Assembly: GCF_000718135.1 (NCBI RefSeq)
Contig: NZ_JOEM01000009.1
Coordinates: 1 to 64,000, forward strand
Direction: 5' to 3'
Length of the DNA: 64,000 bases
Source of the DNA: Streptomyces cyaneofuscatus
GTDB lineage: Bacteria; Actinomycetota; Actinomycetes; Streptomycetales; Streptomycetaceae
The first letter of the stretch is position 1. Each line of letters begins with the position of its first letter. The notes beneath the pieces were generated by a model that worked only from the letters and a program-made list of their open reading frames with translations, did no database searches and was not told the DNA's origin. The position numbers and the translations under genes are program-made. This document shows, piece after piece, positions 15,643 to 24,444 of this stretch.

Positions 15643-16521
15643 ATGGTGGTGCAGCAGTACAGGGACGGAGGCGGGGCCCGCGCTGCCCGCGCCCTCGCCG
15701 TGGCCGGGGTGATCGCGGTCACCGCCGGGTGCGTCGGCGGGGGCGGCGGAGGCGGTGGGAGCGACGGTTCCGGGCAGCGCGCCGTGGCCGCGGAGCGCCC
15801 GCTCGATGTGCTCGGCCGGGCCGCCGGCGTACTCGCCGAAGCGGGCGGCGCGGAAGCCCGTACGTCGATGGAGACGGCGGCCGGCGGGACGCGGGTGACG
15901 ATCCGCGGGGAGGGCACGTACGACTTCCGCACGCAGACGGGGCGGCTCAAGGTGGTGCTGCCCACGGACGCGGCGGGCGCGGACGACCGCCGCCCGATCA
16001 CCGAGCTGCTGGCGCCGGGCGCGCTCTACATGAAGAACCGCGGCGCCGGGGTCCCCGACGACAAGTGGGTCAGGATCGACACGACCGCCCTGGAGGACGG
16101 CAACCTCGTCACCGGCGGGGTCACCGATCCGATGGCCGCCGCCGAACTGCTGCGCGGGGCCGCTGATGTGACGTACGAGGGGAAGTCCGAGCTGGCCGGG
16201 GTGACGGTGCATCACTACCGGGGCGTCGCCGATCTGAACCGCGCGGCGCGGGCCGCGTCGCCGCAGTCGCGCGGGGCGCTGAGCGCGGCGGCGAAAGGGT
16301 TCAGCAAGGACGCCGTCCCGTTCGACGCGTACCTCGACGAGGAGGGCCGGCTGCGGAAGGTCCGCCACCGCTTCAGCTTCGCCTCCGAGGGCCGTGAGGG
16401 CCAGGAGGCGGCGGAGGTCACGGTGGTCTCGACGCTGCTGCTGTACGGGTTCGGTGCGCCGGTCACGGTGAAGCTGCCGGACGAGGACGACATCTACACG
16501 GGGGAGATCCGGCAGGGCTGA
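15643..16521 (+). CDS. lipoprotein, LppX/LprG-like fold suspected
   Basis: 292 residues. Signal peptide with lipobox VTAGC (Cys30), then Gly-rich linker. The mature domain alternates amphipathic strands (RVTIRGEGTYDF, GRLKVVLP, GALYMKN, WVRIDTTAL, YRGVADLN, YLDEEGRLRKV, VVSTLLLYGFG). This pattern is seen in the LppX/LprAFG-type U-shaped half-barrel lipoproteins that bind lipids. ATG start at 15643. Function inferred only from this strand pattern; other secreted families share it. It stands alone, so operon context does not help. Confidence 0.75.
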   Translation: MVVQQYRDGGGARAARALAVAGVIAVTAGCVGGGGGGGGSDGSGQRAVAAERPLDVLGRAAGVLAEAGGAEARTSMETAAGGTRVTIRGEGTYDFRTQTGRLKVVLPTDAAGADDRRPITELLAPGALYMKNRGAGVPDDKWVRIDTTALEDGNLVTGGVTDPMAAAELLRGAADVTYEGKSELAGVTVHHYRGVADLNRAARAASPQSRGALSAAAKGFSKDAVPFDAYLDEEGRLRKVRHRFSFASEGREGQEAAEVTVVSTLLLYGFGAPVTVKLPDEDDIYTGEIRQG

Positions 16522-16705
16522 GCGGCCGGCCGCCGACCGCCGCCGCGTCCCCTACGGGAAGGGCGGGGCGGGAGGGGCCGGTTGGGAGGGGGACTAAATG
16601 GTCCGTCCGTGCCATGCGCGGTGCGTATCGCGCTCCCTACGCTAGGAAGCCGGTGCGCCCGAAAGGTCGGCGAAGGGTCGGCGACGGCAGAGAGAGGTGA
16701 CGCAG

Positions 16706-17008
16706 GTGGTGACGCTCAGCGCTCCGAACGCTCAGGACTGTGTGGCCCTCGCCGAGATCGAGCTCTGCGGCGAGCTGATGATCGCGGCCTCGGCGGCGCG
16801 TGAGGAGCGCCTCAGTCCCGACCGTATCGACGAAGTGCTCAACGTCGGAGGCGAGGCGCCCGGTGCCGGCGATGACACGGGCGCCCGCGAAGGTGCTGGT
16901 GCCGGCGAAGGAGCTGGGGAAGAAGCCGGTGGCGTGGGCGTCGGCCTCGTTGTCGGCGGCGCGGAGGCGTGGACGACCGTTCCCCGGCAGGCCGCTCACC
17001 GGCGATGA
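16706..17008 (+). CDS. small conserved hypothetical protein
   Basis: About 100 residues. GTG starts at 16697, 16706 and 16709 are all possible; AGAGAGG lies 8 bases before 16706. The first 45 residues look like real coding sequence (NAQDCVALAEIELCGELMIAA, then ERLSPDRIDEVLNV), with a helical hairpin and two Cys. The rest is Gly/Ala/Glu-rich low complexity and may be variable or even read past a frameshift. I recognise the N-terminal pattern from Streptomyces genomes next to csoR but no function is known. Confidence 0.55.
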   Translation: MVTLSAPNAQDCVALAEIELCGELMIAASAAREERLSPDRIDEVLNVGGEAPGAGDDTGAREGAGAGEGAGEEAGGVGVGLVVGGAEAWTTVPRQAAHRR

Positions 17009-17048
17009 CGCCCCCGGCGCCCAGGACGGACCCGGGCCCGGCCCGGTC

Positions 17049-17462
17049 TCATGTCCGCAGCAGCCGGGCGATCGCCTTCGTGGCCTCCTCGACCTTCGCG
17101 TCGATCTCCTCGCCGCCCTTGACCGCCGCGTCGGCGACGCAGTGGCGCAGGTGCTCCTCCAGCAGCTGGAGGGCGAAGGACTGCAGGGCCTTGGTGGAGG
17201 CCGAGACCTGGGTGAGTATGTCGATGCAGTAGACGTCCTCGTCGACCATGCGCTGGAGGCCGCGGATCTGGCCCTCGATCCGGCGCAGCCGTTTGAGGTG
17301 CTCGTCCTTCTGGTGGTGGTAGCCGTGGATGCCGAGGTCGTGGGCGGTCACGATCTCCTCGGCACCGACGGGAGCCGCGGCGGTCGGTGCGGTCGCCGCC
17401 GGGGCCCCCGCCGGTTCCGCTGCCGCTCCCGCTCCCGCGCCCGTCGTCTCGGTGGTGGTCAT
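17049..17462 (-). CDS. csoR: CsoR copper-sensing transcriptional repressor
   Basis: 137 residues. An Ala/Pro-rich 35-residue N-terminal extension is followed by the all-helical CsoR/RcnR domain (KRLRRIEGQIRGLQRMV). The Cu(I) ligand set Cys79 (VYCIDIL), His104 and Cys108 (EEHLRHCV) is complete, which favours copper sensing over RcnR (nickel/cobalt) or FrmR types. It represses copper efflux and its own gene; Cu(I) binding releases DNA. A TATACCC-N5-GGGTATA inverted repeat about 145 bases upstream is its probable operator. In S. lividans and S. coelicolor the csoR gene has this same neighbourhood, as I recall. No copper pump gene is adjacent. Confidence 0.88.
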   Translation of the reverse strand: MTTTETTGAGAGAAAEPAGAPAATAPTAAAPVGAEEIVTAHDLGIHGYHHQKDEHLKRLRRIEGQIRGLQRMVDEDVYCIDILTQVSASTKALQSFALQLLEEHLRHCVADAAVKGGEEIDAKVEEATKAIARLLRT

Positions 17463-17607
17463 CTGCGTCCTCCCGTTGTCCTTGTGCCGTGTGCCGTTGC
17501 CCTCGTGCGACCTGTTACAGCCTGCTTGTGGCGTGCTCTGGCCTGATGTGGCCGGTGGTGCTGCCCTGCCGACCGTTCACGCTGCGGTTCCACGCACCTG
17601 ATCTCGG

Positions 17608-17626
17608 TATACCCCTGCCGGGTATA
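17608..17626 (-). promoter_or_regulatory. probable CsoR operator
   Basis: Inverted repeat TATACCC-N5-GGGTATA. It sits in the divergent gap between csoR (minus) and the phoU-like gene (plus), about 146 bases from the csoR start. G-tract palindromes with TA ends are the known recognition type of actinobacterial CsoR. The upstream distance implies a leader of roughly 100 bases. Confidence 0.65.
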
Positions 17627-17772
17627 TCGTAACGAATCCGGCGGAAACGTGACCGGGGGCCGGTGCTGATCCCCGTTCGCGATGGGCGACACTGAAGAAC
17701 GCCGGTTAGCCGTGGCCGGATGATGCGCCTAGCATCAGCCTGACCGAATCCAAAGCATCCCGAGGACCCCAC

Positions 17773-18393
17773 GTGCGCTTTCGTCTGACCCCCAGGGAGA
17801 CGAGCTTCTACGACATGTTCTCCGCGTCCGCGGACAACATTGTCACGGGCTCGAAACTCCTGATGGAACTGCTCGGGGCGGATTCTGCCTCCCGAGTCGA
17901 GATCGCGGAGCGTATGCGGGCAGCGGAGCACGCGGGGGACGATGCCACCCACGCGATCTTCCACCAGCTGAACTCCTCCTTCATCACGCCGTTCGACCGC
18001 GAGGACATCTACAAGCTGGCGTCCTCCCTCGACGACATCATGGACTTCATGGAGGAGGCCGTCGACCTGGTCGTCCTCTATCAGGTCCAGGAGCTCCCCA
18101 AGGGCGTCGAGCAGCAGATCGAGGTGCTGGCCCGGGCGGCGGAACTGACCGCCGAAGCCATGCCGGGGCTGCGGACCATGAACAACCTCACCGAGTACTG
18201 GATCGAGGTCAACCGCCTGGAGAACCAGGCCGACCAGATCCACCGCAAGCTGCTGGCCCAGCTCTTCAACGGCAAGTACGACGCCATGGAGGTGCTGAAG
18301 CTCAAGCAGATCGTGGACGTGCTGGAAGAGGCGGCTGACGCGTTCGAGCACGTCGCCAACACCGTGGAGACCATCGCGGTCAAGGAGTCCTGA
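17773..18393 (+). CDS. PhoU-like (DUF47) protein, Pit-associated
   Basis: 206 residues, all helical, of the DUF47/YkaA PhoU-like family. Helices carry the E/D-rich PhoU-type patterns (EHAGDDATH, DREDIYKLASSLDDIMDFMEEAVD, NRLENQADQIHR) that bind iron or zinc clusters in PhoU proteins. These proteins accompany Pit phosphate transporters and are thought to regulate them. GTG start at 17773 with GAGG 7 bases upstream. The stop is 5 bases before the pit start, so the two genes form one operon. No PHO box was seen upstream. Confidence 0.88.
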   Translation: MRFRLTPRETSFYDMFSASADNIVTGSKLLMELLGADSASRVEIAERMRAAEHAGDDATHAIFHQLNSSFITPFDREDIYKLASSLDDIMDFMEEAVDLVVLYQVQELPKGVEQQIEVLARAAELTAEAMPGLRTMNNLTEYWIEVNRLENQADQIHRKLLAQLFNGKYDAMEVLKLKQIVDVLEEAADAFEHVANTVETIAVKES

Positions 18394-18398
18394 ACCTC

Positions 18399-19397
18399 GT
18401 GGACACCTTTGCGCTGATCGTGACCATCGGTGTCGCGCTCGGCTTCACGTATACGAATGGCTTCCACGACTCCGCGAACGCCATCGCCACCTCGGTCTCC
18501 ACCCGGGCGCTGACCCCGCGTGCGGCGCTGGCGATGGCGGCGGTGATGAACCTCGCCGGTGCCTTCCTGGGCCAGGGGGTCGCCAAGACCGTCAGCGAAG
18601 GCCTGATCGCCACGCCCGTGGGGCAGAAGGGGATGGGCATCCTGTTCGCGGCGCTGGTCGGCGCGATCATCTGGAACCTCATCACCTGGTACTTCGGCCT
18701 CCCCTCCTCGTCCTCGCACGCTCTGTTCGGCGGCATGGTCGGGGCGGCGCTGGCCGGCGGGACGGACGTCATCTGGTCCGGGGTGCTGGAGAAGGTCGTC
18801 ATCCCGATGTTCATCTCCCCGTTCGTCGGCCTGATCGCCGGCTATCTGGTGATGGTCGGCATCATGTGGATGTTCCGGAACGCCAACCCGCACAAGGCCA
18901 AGCGCGGCTTCCGGATCGCGCAGACGGTCTCGGCGGCGGGCATGGCGCTCGGCCACGGTCTCCAGGACGCGCAGAAGACGATGGGCATCGTGGTGATGGC
19001 CCTGGTCATCGCCGACATCGAGGGCCCCAACGACGAGATCCCGGTCTGGGTCAAGATCGCGTGCGCGGTGATGCTCTCGCTGGGTACGTACGCGGGCGGC
19101 TGGCGCATCATGCGTACGCTCGGCCGGAAGATCATCGAGCTGGACCCGCCGCAGGGCTTCGCCGCCGAGACGACCGGCGCGTCGATCATGTTCGGTTCGG
19201 CGTTCCTGTTCCACGCCCCCATCTCCACGACGCACGTCATCACCTCCGCGATCATGGGCGTCGGCGCCACCAAGCGCGTGAACGCCGTGCGCTGGGGCGT
19301 CGCGAAGAACATCATCCTCGGCTGGTTCATCACCATGCCGGCCGCTGCGCTGGTCGCGGCGCTGAGTTACGGCGCGGTGCTGCTGCTCTTCGGCTGA
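18399..19397 (+). CDS. pit: low-affinity inorganic phosphate transporter Pit
   Basis: 332 residues, about ten transmembrane helices in two inverted halves. The PHO-4 signature is present in both: FTYTNGFHDSANAIATSV near residue 20 and the GHGLQDAQKTMG/SAFLFHAPISTTHVIT segments in the second half. It imports metal-phosphate by proton symport and is the constitutive route complementing PstSCAB encoded next door. GTG start at 18399, GGAG site 11 bases upstream. Cotranscribed with the DUF47 gene; a long hairpin follows at 19422-19466. Confidence 0.92.
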   Translation: MDTFALIVTIGVALGFTYTNGFHDSANAIATSVSTRALTPRAALAMAAVMNLAGAFLGQGVAKTVSEGLIATPVGQKGMGILFAALVGAIIWNLITWYFGLPSSSSHALFGGMVGAALAGGTDVIWSGVLEKVVIPMFISPFVGLIAGYLVMVGIMWMFRNANPHKAKRGFRIAQTVSAAGMALGHGLQDAQKTMGIVVMALVIADIEGPNDEIPVWVKIACAVMLSLGTYAGGWRIMRTLGRKIIELDPPQGFAAETTGASIMFGSAFLFHAPISTTHVITSAIMGVGATKRVNAVRWGVAKNIILGWFITMPAAALVAALSYGAVLLLFG

Positions 19398-19421
19398 GCC
19401 TCTGCAGCGCAGTACGCCTAT

Positions 19422-19466
19422 GGGTCCGCCCCCGCTCTCCGTACCAGGGAGAGCGGGGGCGGACCC
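19422..19466. terminator. 19-bp perfect bidirectional hairpin terminator between pit and pstB
   Basis: Arms 19422-19440 and 19448-19466 pair perfectly around a 7-base loop, and ttt follows on the plus side. It lies between the converging pit (plus) and pstB (minus) genes and can end both transcripts. Confidence 0.88.
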
Positions 19467-19534
19467 TTTCGCCTTGTGGTGGCACCGCCATGCAGCACCG
19501 CAAGGCCGTATGTGGGACATCCCAGGCGTACGGC

Positions 19535-20311
19535 TCAGCCGAAGCGGCCCGAGATGTAGTCCTCCGTGGCCTGGACCGACGGGTTGGAGAAGATCCGCTC
19601 CGTCTCGTCTATCTCGATGAGCCGGCCGGGCTTGCCGACCGCCGCGAGGTTGAAGAACGCGGTGCGGTCCGAGACCCGGGCCGCCTGCTGCATGTTGTGC
19701 GTCACGATGACGATCGTGAAGCGCTCCTTCAGCTCGCCGATCAGGTCCTCGATGGCGAGGGTCGAGATCGGGTCGAGCGCCGAGCACGGCTCGTCCATCA
19801 GCAGGACCTGCGGCTCGACCGCGATGGCGCGGGCGATGCACAGGCGCTGCTGCTGGCCGCCGGAGAGGCCGGAGCCGGGCTTGTTGAGCCGGTCCTTGAC
19901 CTCGTTCCAGAGGTTGGCGCCGCGCAGGGACTTCTCCACGACGTCGTTCAGCTCGCTCTTGCGGTAGCTGCCGTTGAGCCGCAGGCCCGCCGCCACGTTG
20001 TCGAAGATCGACATGGTGGGGAAGGGGTTGGGGCGCTGGAAGACCATGCCGACCGTGCGGCGCACGGTGACCGGGTCGACGTTGGAGGCGTACAGGTTCT
20101 CGTCGTCCAGCAGCACCTTGCCCTCGACGCGGCCGCCGGGGGTGACCTCGTGCATCCGGTTCAGGGTGCGCAGGAAGGTGGACTTGCCGCAGCCGGACGG
20201 GCCGATGAAGGCGGTCACGGAGCGGGGCTCCACGGTCATCGAGATGTCCTCGATGGCCTTGTGGCTGCCGTAGTAGGCGGTGAGGCCGCTGATGTCGATG
20301 CGCTTGGCCAT
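19535..20311 (-). CDS. pstB: phosphate ABC transporter ATPase PstB
   Basis: 258 residues from ATG at 20311, equal to the family's usual length; a GTG at 20320 would add three residues. Walker A is GPSGCGKST (37-45), ABC signature LSGGQQQRL (149-157), and Walker B VLLMDEP (169-175), followed by CSALDP and the switch His in VTHNM. Hydrolyses ATP to drive high-affinity phosphate uptake with PstA and PstC. Last gene of the minus-strand pstSCAB cluster, separated from pstA by 40 bases. Confidence 0.95.
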   Translation of the reverse strand: MAKRIDISGLTAYYGSHKAIEDISMTVEPRSVTAFIGPSGCGKSTFLRTLNRMHEVTPGGRVEGKVLLDDENLYASNVDPVTVRRTVGMVFQRPNPFPTMSIFDNVAAGLRLNGSYRKSELNDVVEKSLRGANLWNEVKDRLNKPGSGLSGGQQQRLCIARAIAVEPQVLLMDEPCSALDPISTLAIEDLIGELKERFTIVIVTHNMQQAARVSDRTAFFNLAAVGKPGRLIEIDETERIFSNPSVQATEDYISGRFG

Positions 20312-20351
20312 GGAAATCACTGCTTCTTTCGGGAGGTCGCTGATGGCCGCG

Positions 20352-21440
20352 TCAGCGACCGGTCTTCGGGGCCTTCCAGCGGGCGATTCCGCGGGCCACG
20401 AGGTTGAGGATCATGACGAAGGCGATCAGTACCAGGGCTGCCGCCCAGGCGCGGTCGTACGAGGCGGCCTCGCCGACCTTGTACTGCTCGTAGATGTAGA
20501 ACGGCAGCGAGGACTGGGCGCCCGAGAAGGGGTTCGTGTTGATCAGCTGGCTGCCGAAGACCAGCAGGATGATCGGGGCGGTCTCACCGGCGATACGTGC
20601 GATGGCCAGCATGACACCGGTCGTGATCCCGCCGATCGCGGTCGGCAGGACCACCTTCAGGATAGTGCGCCACTTCGGGATGCCCAGGGCGAGCGAGGCC
20701 TCGCGGAGCTCGTTGGGGACGAGCTTGAGCATCTCCTCGGTGGAGCGGACCACGACCGGGATCATCAGGATCGTCAGGGCGAGCGCGCCCATCAGGCCGG
20801 ACGGCTGGATCTCGAAGATCAGCATGATCGACAGGATGAAGAGACCGGCCACGATGGACGGGATGCCCGTCATGACGTCGACGAAGAAGGTGACGGCCTT
20901 GGCGAGCGAGCCCTTGCCGTACTCGACCAGGTAGACGGCGGTCAGCAGGCCGAGCGGGGCGGAGATCACCGTGGCGATACCGACCTGCTCCAGGGTGCCG
21001 ATCAGCGCGTGGTAGACGCCGCCGCTGGCCTCCGAGCCGAGCACGCCGGCCATGGAGTGGGTGAGGAAGTAGCCGTCCAGGCGCTCGGCGCCGCGGGAGA
21101 TCGTCGTCCACAGCAGGGAGACCAGCGGGATGATCGCGATCAGGAAGCAGACCCAGACGACGCTGGTGGCCAGGCGGTCCTTGGCCTGGCGCTTGTTCTC
21201 GACGACGGTGGTGGCGACGTACGAGATGGCCAGGAAGAGCAGCGCGGCGATCATGCCCCACTGCACCTTGCTGTGCCAGCCGGCGGCGGTGCTGATACCG
21301 ACGGATAGCGCGATCGCGACGGCGGCGAAGCCGACGGGGGCCAGGCGGGGCAGCGAGCGGCTGGTCAGGGCGGACTTCGGTGCGCCGTGGCCGCCGGGCG
21401 GCGTCGGGCGTTCCTGTACGGCGGTGGATGCGTGGCTCAT
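20352..21440 (-). CDS. pstA: phosphate ABC transporter permease PstA
   Basis: 362 residues from ATG at 21440, which overlaps the pstC stop by 4 bases (ATGA); the frame is open far upstream but only because of G+C bias inside pstC and pstS. An N-terminal cytosolic stretch and extra helices precede the conserved permease core with the EAA-type loop ([21 protein letters not shown]). About eight hydrophobic helices, more than the six of E. coli PstA, as in other actinobacteria. Forms the channel with PstC. Confidence 0.93.
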   Translation of the reverse strand: MSHASTAVQERPTPPGGHGAPKSALTSRSLPRLAPVGFAAVAIALSVGISTAAGWHSKVQWGMIAALLFLAISYVATTVVENKRQAKDRLATSVVWVCFLIAIIPLVSLLWTTISRGAERLDGYFLTHSMAGVLGSEASGGVYHALIGTLEQVGIATVISAPLGLLTAVYLVEYGKGSLAKAVTFFVDVMTGIPSIVAGLFILSIMLIFEIQPSGLMGALALTILMIPVVVRSTEEMLKLVPNELREASLALGIPKWRTILKVVLPTAIGGITTGVMLAIARIAGETAPIILLVFGSQLINTNPFSGAQSSLPFYIYEQYKVGEAASYDRAWAAALVLIAFVMILNLVARGIARWKAPKTGR

Positions 21441-22438
21441 GCGTTGGCCCCCGAGTACTCCTTGCGGCGGGCGATGATGAGCCGGGCCGCGCCGTTGACC
21501 AGCAGGGTGAGGACGAAGAGGACGAGGCCCGAGGCGATCAGGGCGTCGCGCCCGAACTCGTCGGCCTCGCCGAACTTCGCCGCGATGTTCTGCGCGAAGG
21601 TTCCGCCGCCCGGGTTGAGCACGTGCAGCGAGATGATGAAGCTCGGGGAGAGGACCGTGGCGACGGCCATCGTCTCGCCGAGCGCGCGGCCGAGGCCGAG
21701 CATCGAGGCGGAGATGATGCCGGAGCGGCCGAACGGCAGCACCGAGAGGCGGATGACCTCCCAGCGGGTGGCGCCCAGCGCGAGGGCGGCCTCCTCGTTC
21801 ATCTTCGGGACCTGGAGGAAGACCTCGCGGCTGACGCTGGTCACGATCGGCAGGATCATGATCGCCAGCAGCACGCCGACGGTGAAGAGCGAGCGGGCGA
21901 CGCCGACCTCGGTCTTCTCGAAGATGTACGTCCAGCCGAAGAACTGGTCGAGCCAGAGGTTCAGGCCCTCCAGGTACGGCACCAGGACGAGGGCGCCCCA
22001 GATGCCGTAGACGATGCTGGGGACGGCGGCGAGCAGGTCGACGACGTACGCGATGGGGGCGGCCAGCTTGCGCGGCGCGTAGTGCGAGATGAACAGCGCG
22101 ATGCCGACAGCGATCGGAACCGCGATGACCATCGCGATGATCGAGCTGACGACCGTGCCGAAGAGCAGGACGGCGATGCCGAAGACCGGCGGGTCGCCGG
22201 CCGGGTTCCAGTCGAAGGTGGTGAGGAAGTTGCCCTCGTCCTTCGAGATGGCGATGGCGGCCCGGTAGCTGAGGAACACGGCGATCGACGCCATGATCAC
22301 GAGCAGCAGGATGCCCGAGCCGCGCGACAGGCCGACGAAGACCTTGTCGCCCACGCGCCCGGTGGGCTGGGGGCGCTCCTTGCGGTCCGGGGGTGCCGGC
22401 GGGGCCGGTGGCGTGTCTATCGGTGTGGTGGAAGCCAT
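21437..22438 (-). CDS. pstC: phosphate ABC transporter permease PstC
   Basis: 333 residues, ATG at 22438. About 40 Pro/Arg-rich cytosolic residues are followed by six helices. The permease EAA loop is LALGATRWEVIRLSVLPFGRSG. The N-terminal PstC pattern ALISHYAPRK and IPSIVYGIWG are present. Coupled to pstA by an ATGA overlap. A 204-base gap with a strong hairpin separates it from pstS, which probably lowers pstCAB expression relative to pstS. Confidence 0.93.
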   Translation of the reverse strand: MASTTPIDTPPAPPAPPDRKERPQPTGRVGDKVFVGLSRGSGILLLVIMASIAVFLSYRAAIAISKDEGNFLTTFDWNPAGDPPVFGIAVLLFGTVVSSIIAMVIAVPIAVGIALFISHYAPRKLAAPIAYVVDLLAAVPSIVYGIWGALVLVPYLEGLNLWLDQFFGWTYIFEKTEVGVARSLFTVGVLLAIMILPIVTSVSREVFLQVPKMNEEAALALGATRWEVIRLSVLPFGRSGIISASMLGLGRALGETMAVATVLSPSFIISLHVLNPGGGTFAQNIAAKFGEADEFGRDALIASGLVLFVLTLLVNGAARLIIARRKEYSGANA

Positions 22439-22587
22439 GGTCTTTCCGGTCTGTGTGGGGGAGCCGGGGGCTCCCCTGGCGGCGGTGCACCGGATGGTTG
22501 GGGCTGGGACTGGGACTTGGACTGGGTGGTGCCGGGACGGCGGGCCGGTCCGGAGGGGTGCGCCGCCCCGGCCTGCCGGTGGTGCGT

Positions 22588-22636
22588 GGAGCGCGGGGTG
22601 TCCGGCCTGTTCTGCCGGATGGGTGCCCCGCGCTCC
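22588..22636 (-). terminator. pstS-pstC intercistronic stem-loop (attenuating terminator)
   Basis: Outer arms 22588-22598 and 22626-22636 pair perfectly (11 bp), with an inner 6-bp stem (tccggc/gccgga) inside. It lies only a few bases after the pstS stop on the minus strand. This is the usual place for partial termination or 3'-end stabilisation giving excess binding protein over permease. Confidence 0.7.
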
Positions 22637-22642
22637 GGGCCG

Positions 22643-23782
22643 TTACGAGAGGCCGTTGACGGTCTCGCGGACCTTCGCGTTGATCTCGGCCGGGATCGGG
22701 GCGTAGCCCGCCTCGGTCAGGATCTTCTGGCCGTCCTCGGAGGCGGCGTAGGAGAGGAAGGACTTGACCGTGTCGAGCGTCTCGGCCTTGTTGCCGGTGT
22801 CGCAGACGACCTCGTACGTGACGAGGACCAGCGGGTAGGCGCCCTCGGCCTTGGTCGTGTAGTCCAGCTCCAGCGCCAGGTCCTTGCCGGTGCCGACGAC
22901 CTTGGCGGCGGCGATGGCCTTGGAGGCGTTCTCCGAGGTGGCGTCGGCCGGGGCGGAGCCGCCGGTGTCGATGGCGACCGTGGAGATGCTCTGGGACTTG
23001 GCGTAGGAGAGCTCGAAGTAGCCGATCGCGCCGTCGACCTGCTTCACCTGGGCGGCGATGCCGGAGGAGCCGGACGCGGCCTGGCCACCGGGGGCCGGCC
23101 ACTTCTTCTCGGCCTCGTACTTCCAGTCCTTCGGGGCGGCGGCGCCGAGGTACTTGCCGAGGTTCTGCGTGGTGCCGGAGTCCTCGGAGCGGTGGAAGGC
23201 CTGGATGGCCTTGTCCGGGAGGTCGACGCCCTTGTTGAGCGCGGCGATCGCCGGGTCGTTCCACTTCTTGATCTTCGTGTCGAAGATCTTGGCGAGGGTG
23301 GGGGCGTCCAGCGTGAGCTTGTCGACACCCTCCAGGTGGTAGCCGACCGCGACCGGGCCGCCGACCATCGGGAGGTTGATGCCCTGGCCGGTCTTGCAGG
23401 CCTTCTTCGACTCGGCGACCTCTTCCGGCTTCAGCGCGGAGTCGGAGCCGGCGAAGCCCACGGTGCCCTGGTTGAAGGCGACGATGCCCTCGCCGGAGGA
23501 GGAGGAGTTGTAGTTGATCTCCACTCCGGAACAGGCGGCCATGTAGTTCTTGACCCAGAGGTCCATGGCGTTCTTCTGCGCGCTGGAGCCGGAGGCGCGG
23601 AGCTGGCCCTTCGCCTTGCCGCAGTCGATGCTCGACGCGGCAGTGGTCTGCTCACCGGAGCCGCCGGTGGTGCCGCTGCCGGTGTTGTCGTCCGAACCGC
23701 ACGCCGTGAGGACCAGGGCGCCGGAGACGGCGAGGGCACCGAGCGCGGTGGCACGAAGCCGGTTCTTGCGCTGAAGCTTCAC
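22643..23782 (-). CDS. pstS: phosphate-binding lipoprotein PstS
   Basis: 379 residues from GTG at 23782, with GGAAGGA 10 bases upstream; longer starts are open but unsupported. Signal peptide with lipobox LTAC and Cys28. The phosphate-binding signature regions are visible: GSSAQKNAMD, NSSSSGEGIVAFNQG with the SGEG loop, FAGSDSAL and RSEDSGTTQNL. High-affinity extracellular phosphate capture for PstCAB. Four PHO-box units lie about 115-157 bases upstream, so it should be PhoP-controlled. Confidence 0.95.
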   Translation of the reverse strand: MKLQRKNRLRATALGALAVSGALVLTACGSDDNTGSGTTGGSGEQTTAASSIDCGKAKGQLRASGSSAQKNAMDLWVKNYMAACSGVEINYNSSSSGEGIVAFNQGTVGFAGSDSALKPEEVAESKKACKTGQGINLPMVGGPVAVGYHLEGVDKLTLDAPTLAKIFDTKIKKWNDPAIAALNKGVDLPDKAIQAFHRSEDSGTTQNLGKYLGAAAPKDWKYEAEKKWPAPGGQAASGSSGIAAQVKQVDGAIGYFELSYAKSQSISTVAIDTGGSAPADATSENASKAIAAAKVVGTGKDLALELDYTTKAEGAYPLVLVTYEVVCDTGNKAETLDTVKSFLSYAASEDGQKILTEAGYAPIPAEINAKVRETVNGLS

Positions 23783-23895
23783 TTTCGGGTGTTCCTTCCA
23801 GGAGCCGCCGTGATCTGTTCGTTCTACGACGGCGTGCGATGAGGAGGGTTGCTGCGGCTTGGCGCCGCGCACCGTGTACGTCCGAAATTAGGCAG

Positions 23896-23939
23896 AACAG
23901 GTGAAGCCGCCTACGGGGGAGAGTGAACGGCAGGTGAAC
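23896..23939 (-). promoter_or_regulatory. PhoP-binding PHO box, four 11-bp direct repeat units, upstream of pstS
   Basis: Read on the minus strand, units of exactly 11 bases follow one another: GTTCACCTGCC, GTTCACTCTCC, CCCGTAGGCGG and CTTCACCTGTT. Units 1, 2 and 4 match the Streptomyces PHO-box consensus well; unit 3 is degenerate. This is the arrangement known at the S. coelicolor and S. lividans pstS promoters. It predicts strong activation by PhoR-PhoP when phosphate is scarce. Confidence 0.88.
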
Positions 23940-24012
23940 CGTGTCGGGCAGGCGGGTGCGGGTCGTGTCCTGCCGGTGACCTACGCCTCAGCTGCGGGGG
24001 AGCTCGGCGCGC

Positions 24013-24444
24013 TCAGGTGCCGGCGAGCACGGCGAGCAGCGCGGTGAGCTGTTCGCGGTCGCGCGGCTGGGTGAGGCGTACGCGGGTGGCCTCGGGGGTC
24101 AGCCACAGCAGCCGGTCCACCTCGTCGTTGGCCTCGAAGGCGCCGCCCGTCGCCTCGGCGGCCCAGTAGGCGACCTCCTTGGGGCGCCCGTCGACGAGAT
24201 AGCGGGCGGTGGGGAGCGGGGCGCCCGGGAGGCAGTGGTGGCCGGTCTCCTCCAGGACCTCCCGTACGGCGGCGGCCAGCGGCTCCTCGCCGCGCTTCAG
24301 CTTGCCCTTGGGGAAGGACCAGTCGTCGTAGCGGGGCCGGTGGACGAGGCACACCTCCACCCCGCCCCCTCCGTCCGGGGCGCGGCGCCACAGGACGCAG
24401 CCCGCGGCCCGGATGGTCGACGCCGTGTGCTGGGTGCCGCTCAT
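24013..24444 (-). CDS. Nudix hydrolase (MutT-like)
   Basis: 143 residues, ATG at 24444. A complete Nudix box runs from GKLKRGEE through REVLEETGH (Gx5Ex7REUxEExGU satisfied). Lys/Arg residues in the surrounding loop and a preceding WSFPKG are typical of the NUDT3/MutT1-type enzymes that act on diphosphoinositol-like, dinucleotide or 8-oxo-dGTP substrates. The gene begins inside the stop of the CHAD gene (ATGA), third in the ppk operon, so a link to polyphosphate or nucleotide-polyphosphate turnover is likely but inferred. Substrate unknown. Confidence 0.88.
   Translation of the reverse strand: MSGTQHTASTIRAAGCVLWRRAPDGGGGVEVCLVHRPRYDDWSFPKGKLKRGEEPLAAAVREVLEETGHHCLPGAPLPTARYLVDGRPKEVAYWAAEATGGAFEANDEVDRLLWLTPEATRVRLTQPRDREQLTALLAVLAGT

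Noticed and set aside
20352..23264. A single 970-residue reading frame on the minus strand covering pstA and continuing through pstC and pstS in another frame
   Set aside because: Only the last 362 codons have protein-like composition and PstA motifs. The rest is Arg/Pro/Gly noise from G+C-biased codons inside pstC and pstS.
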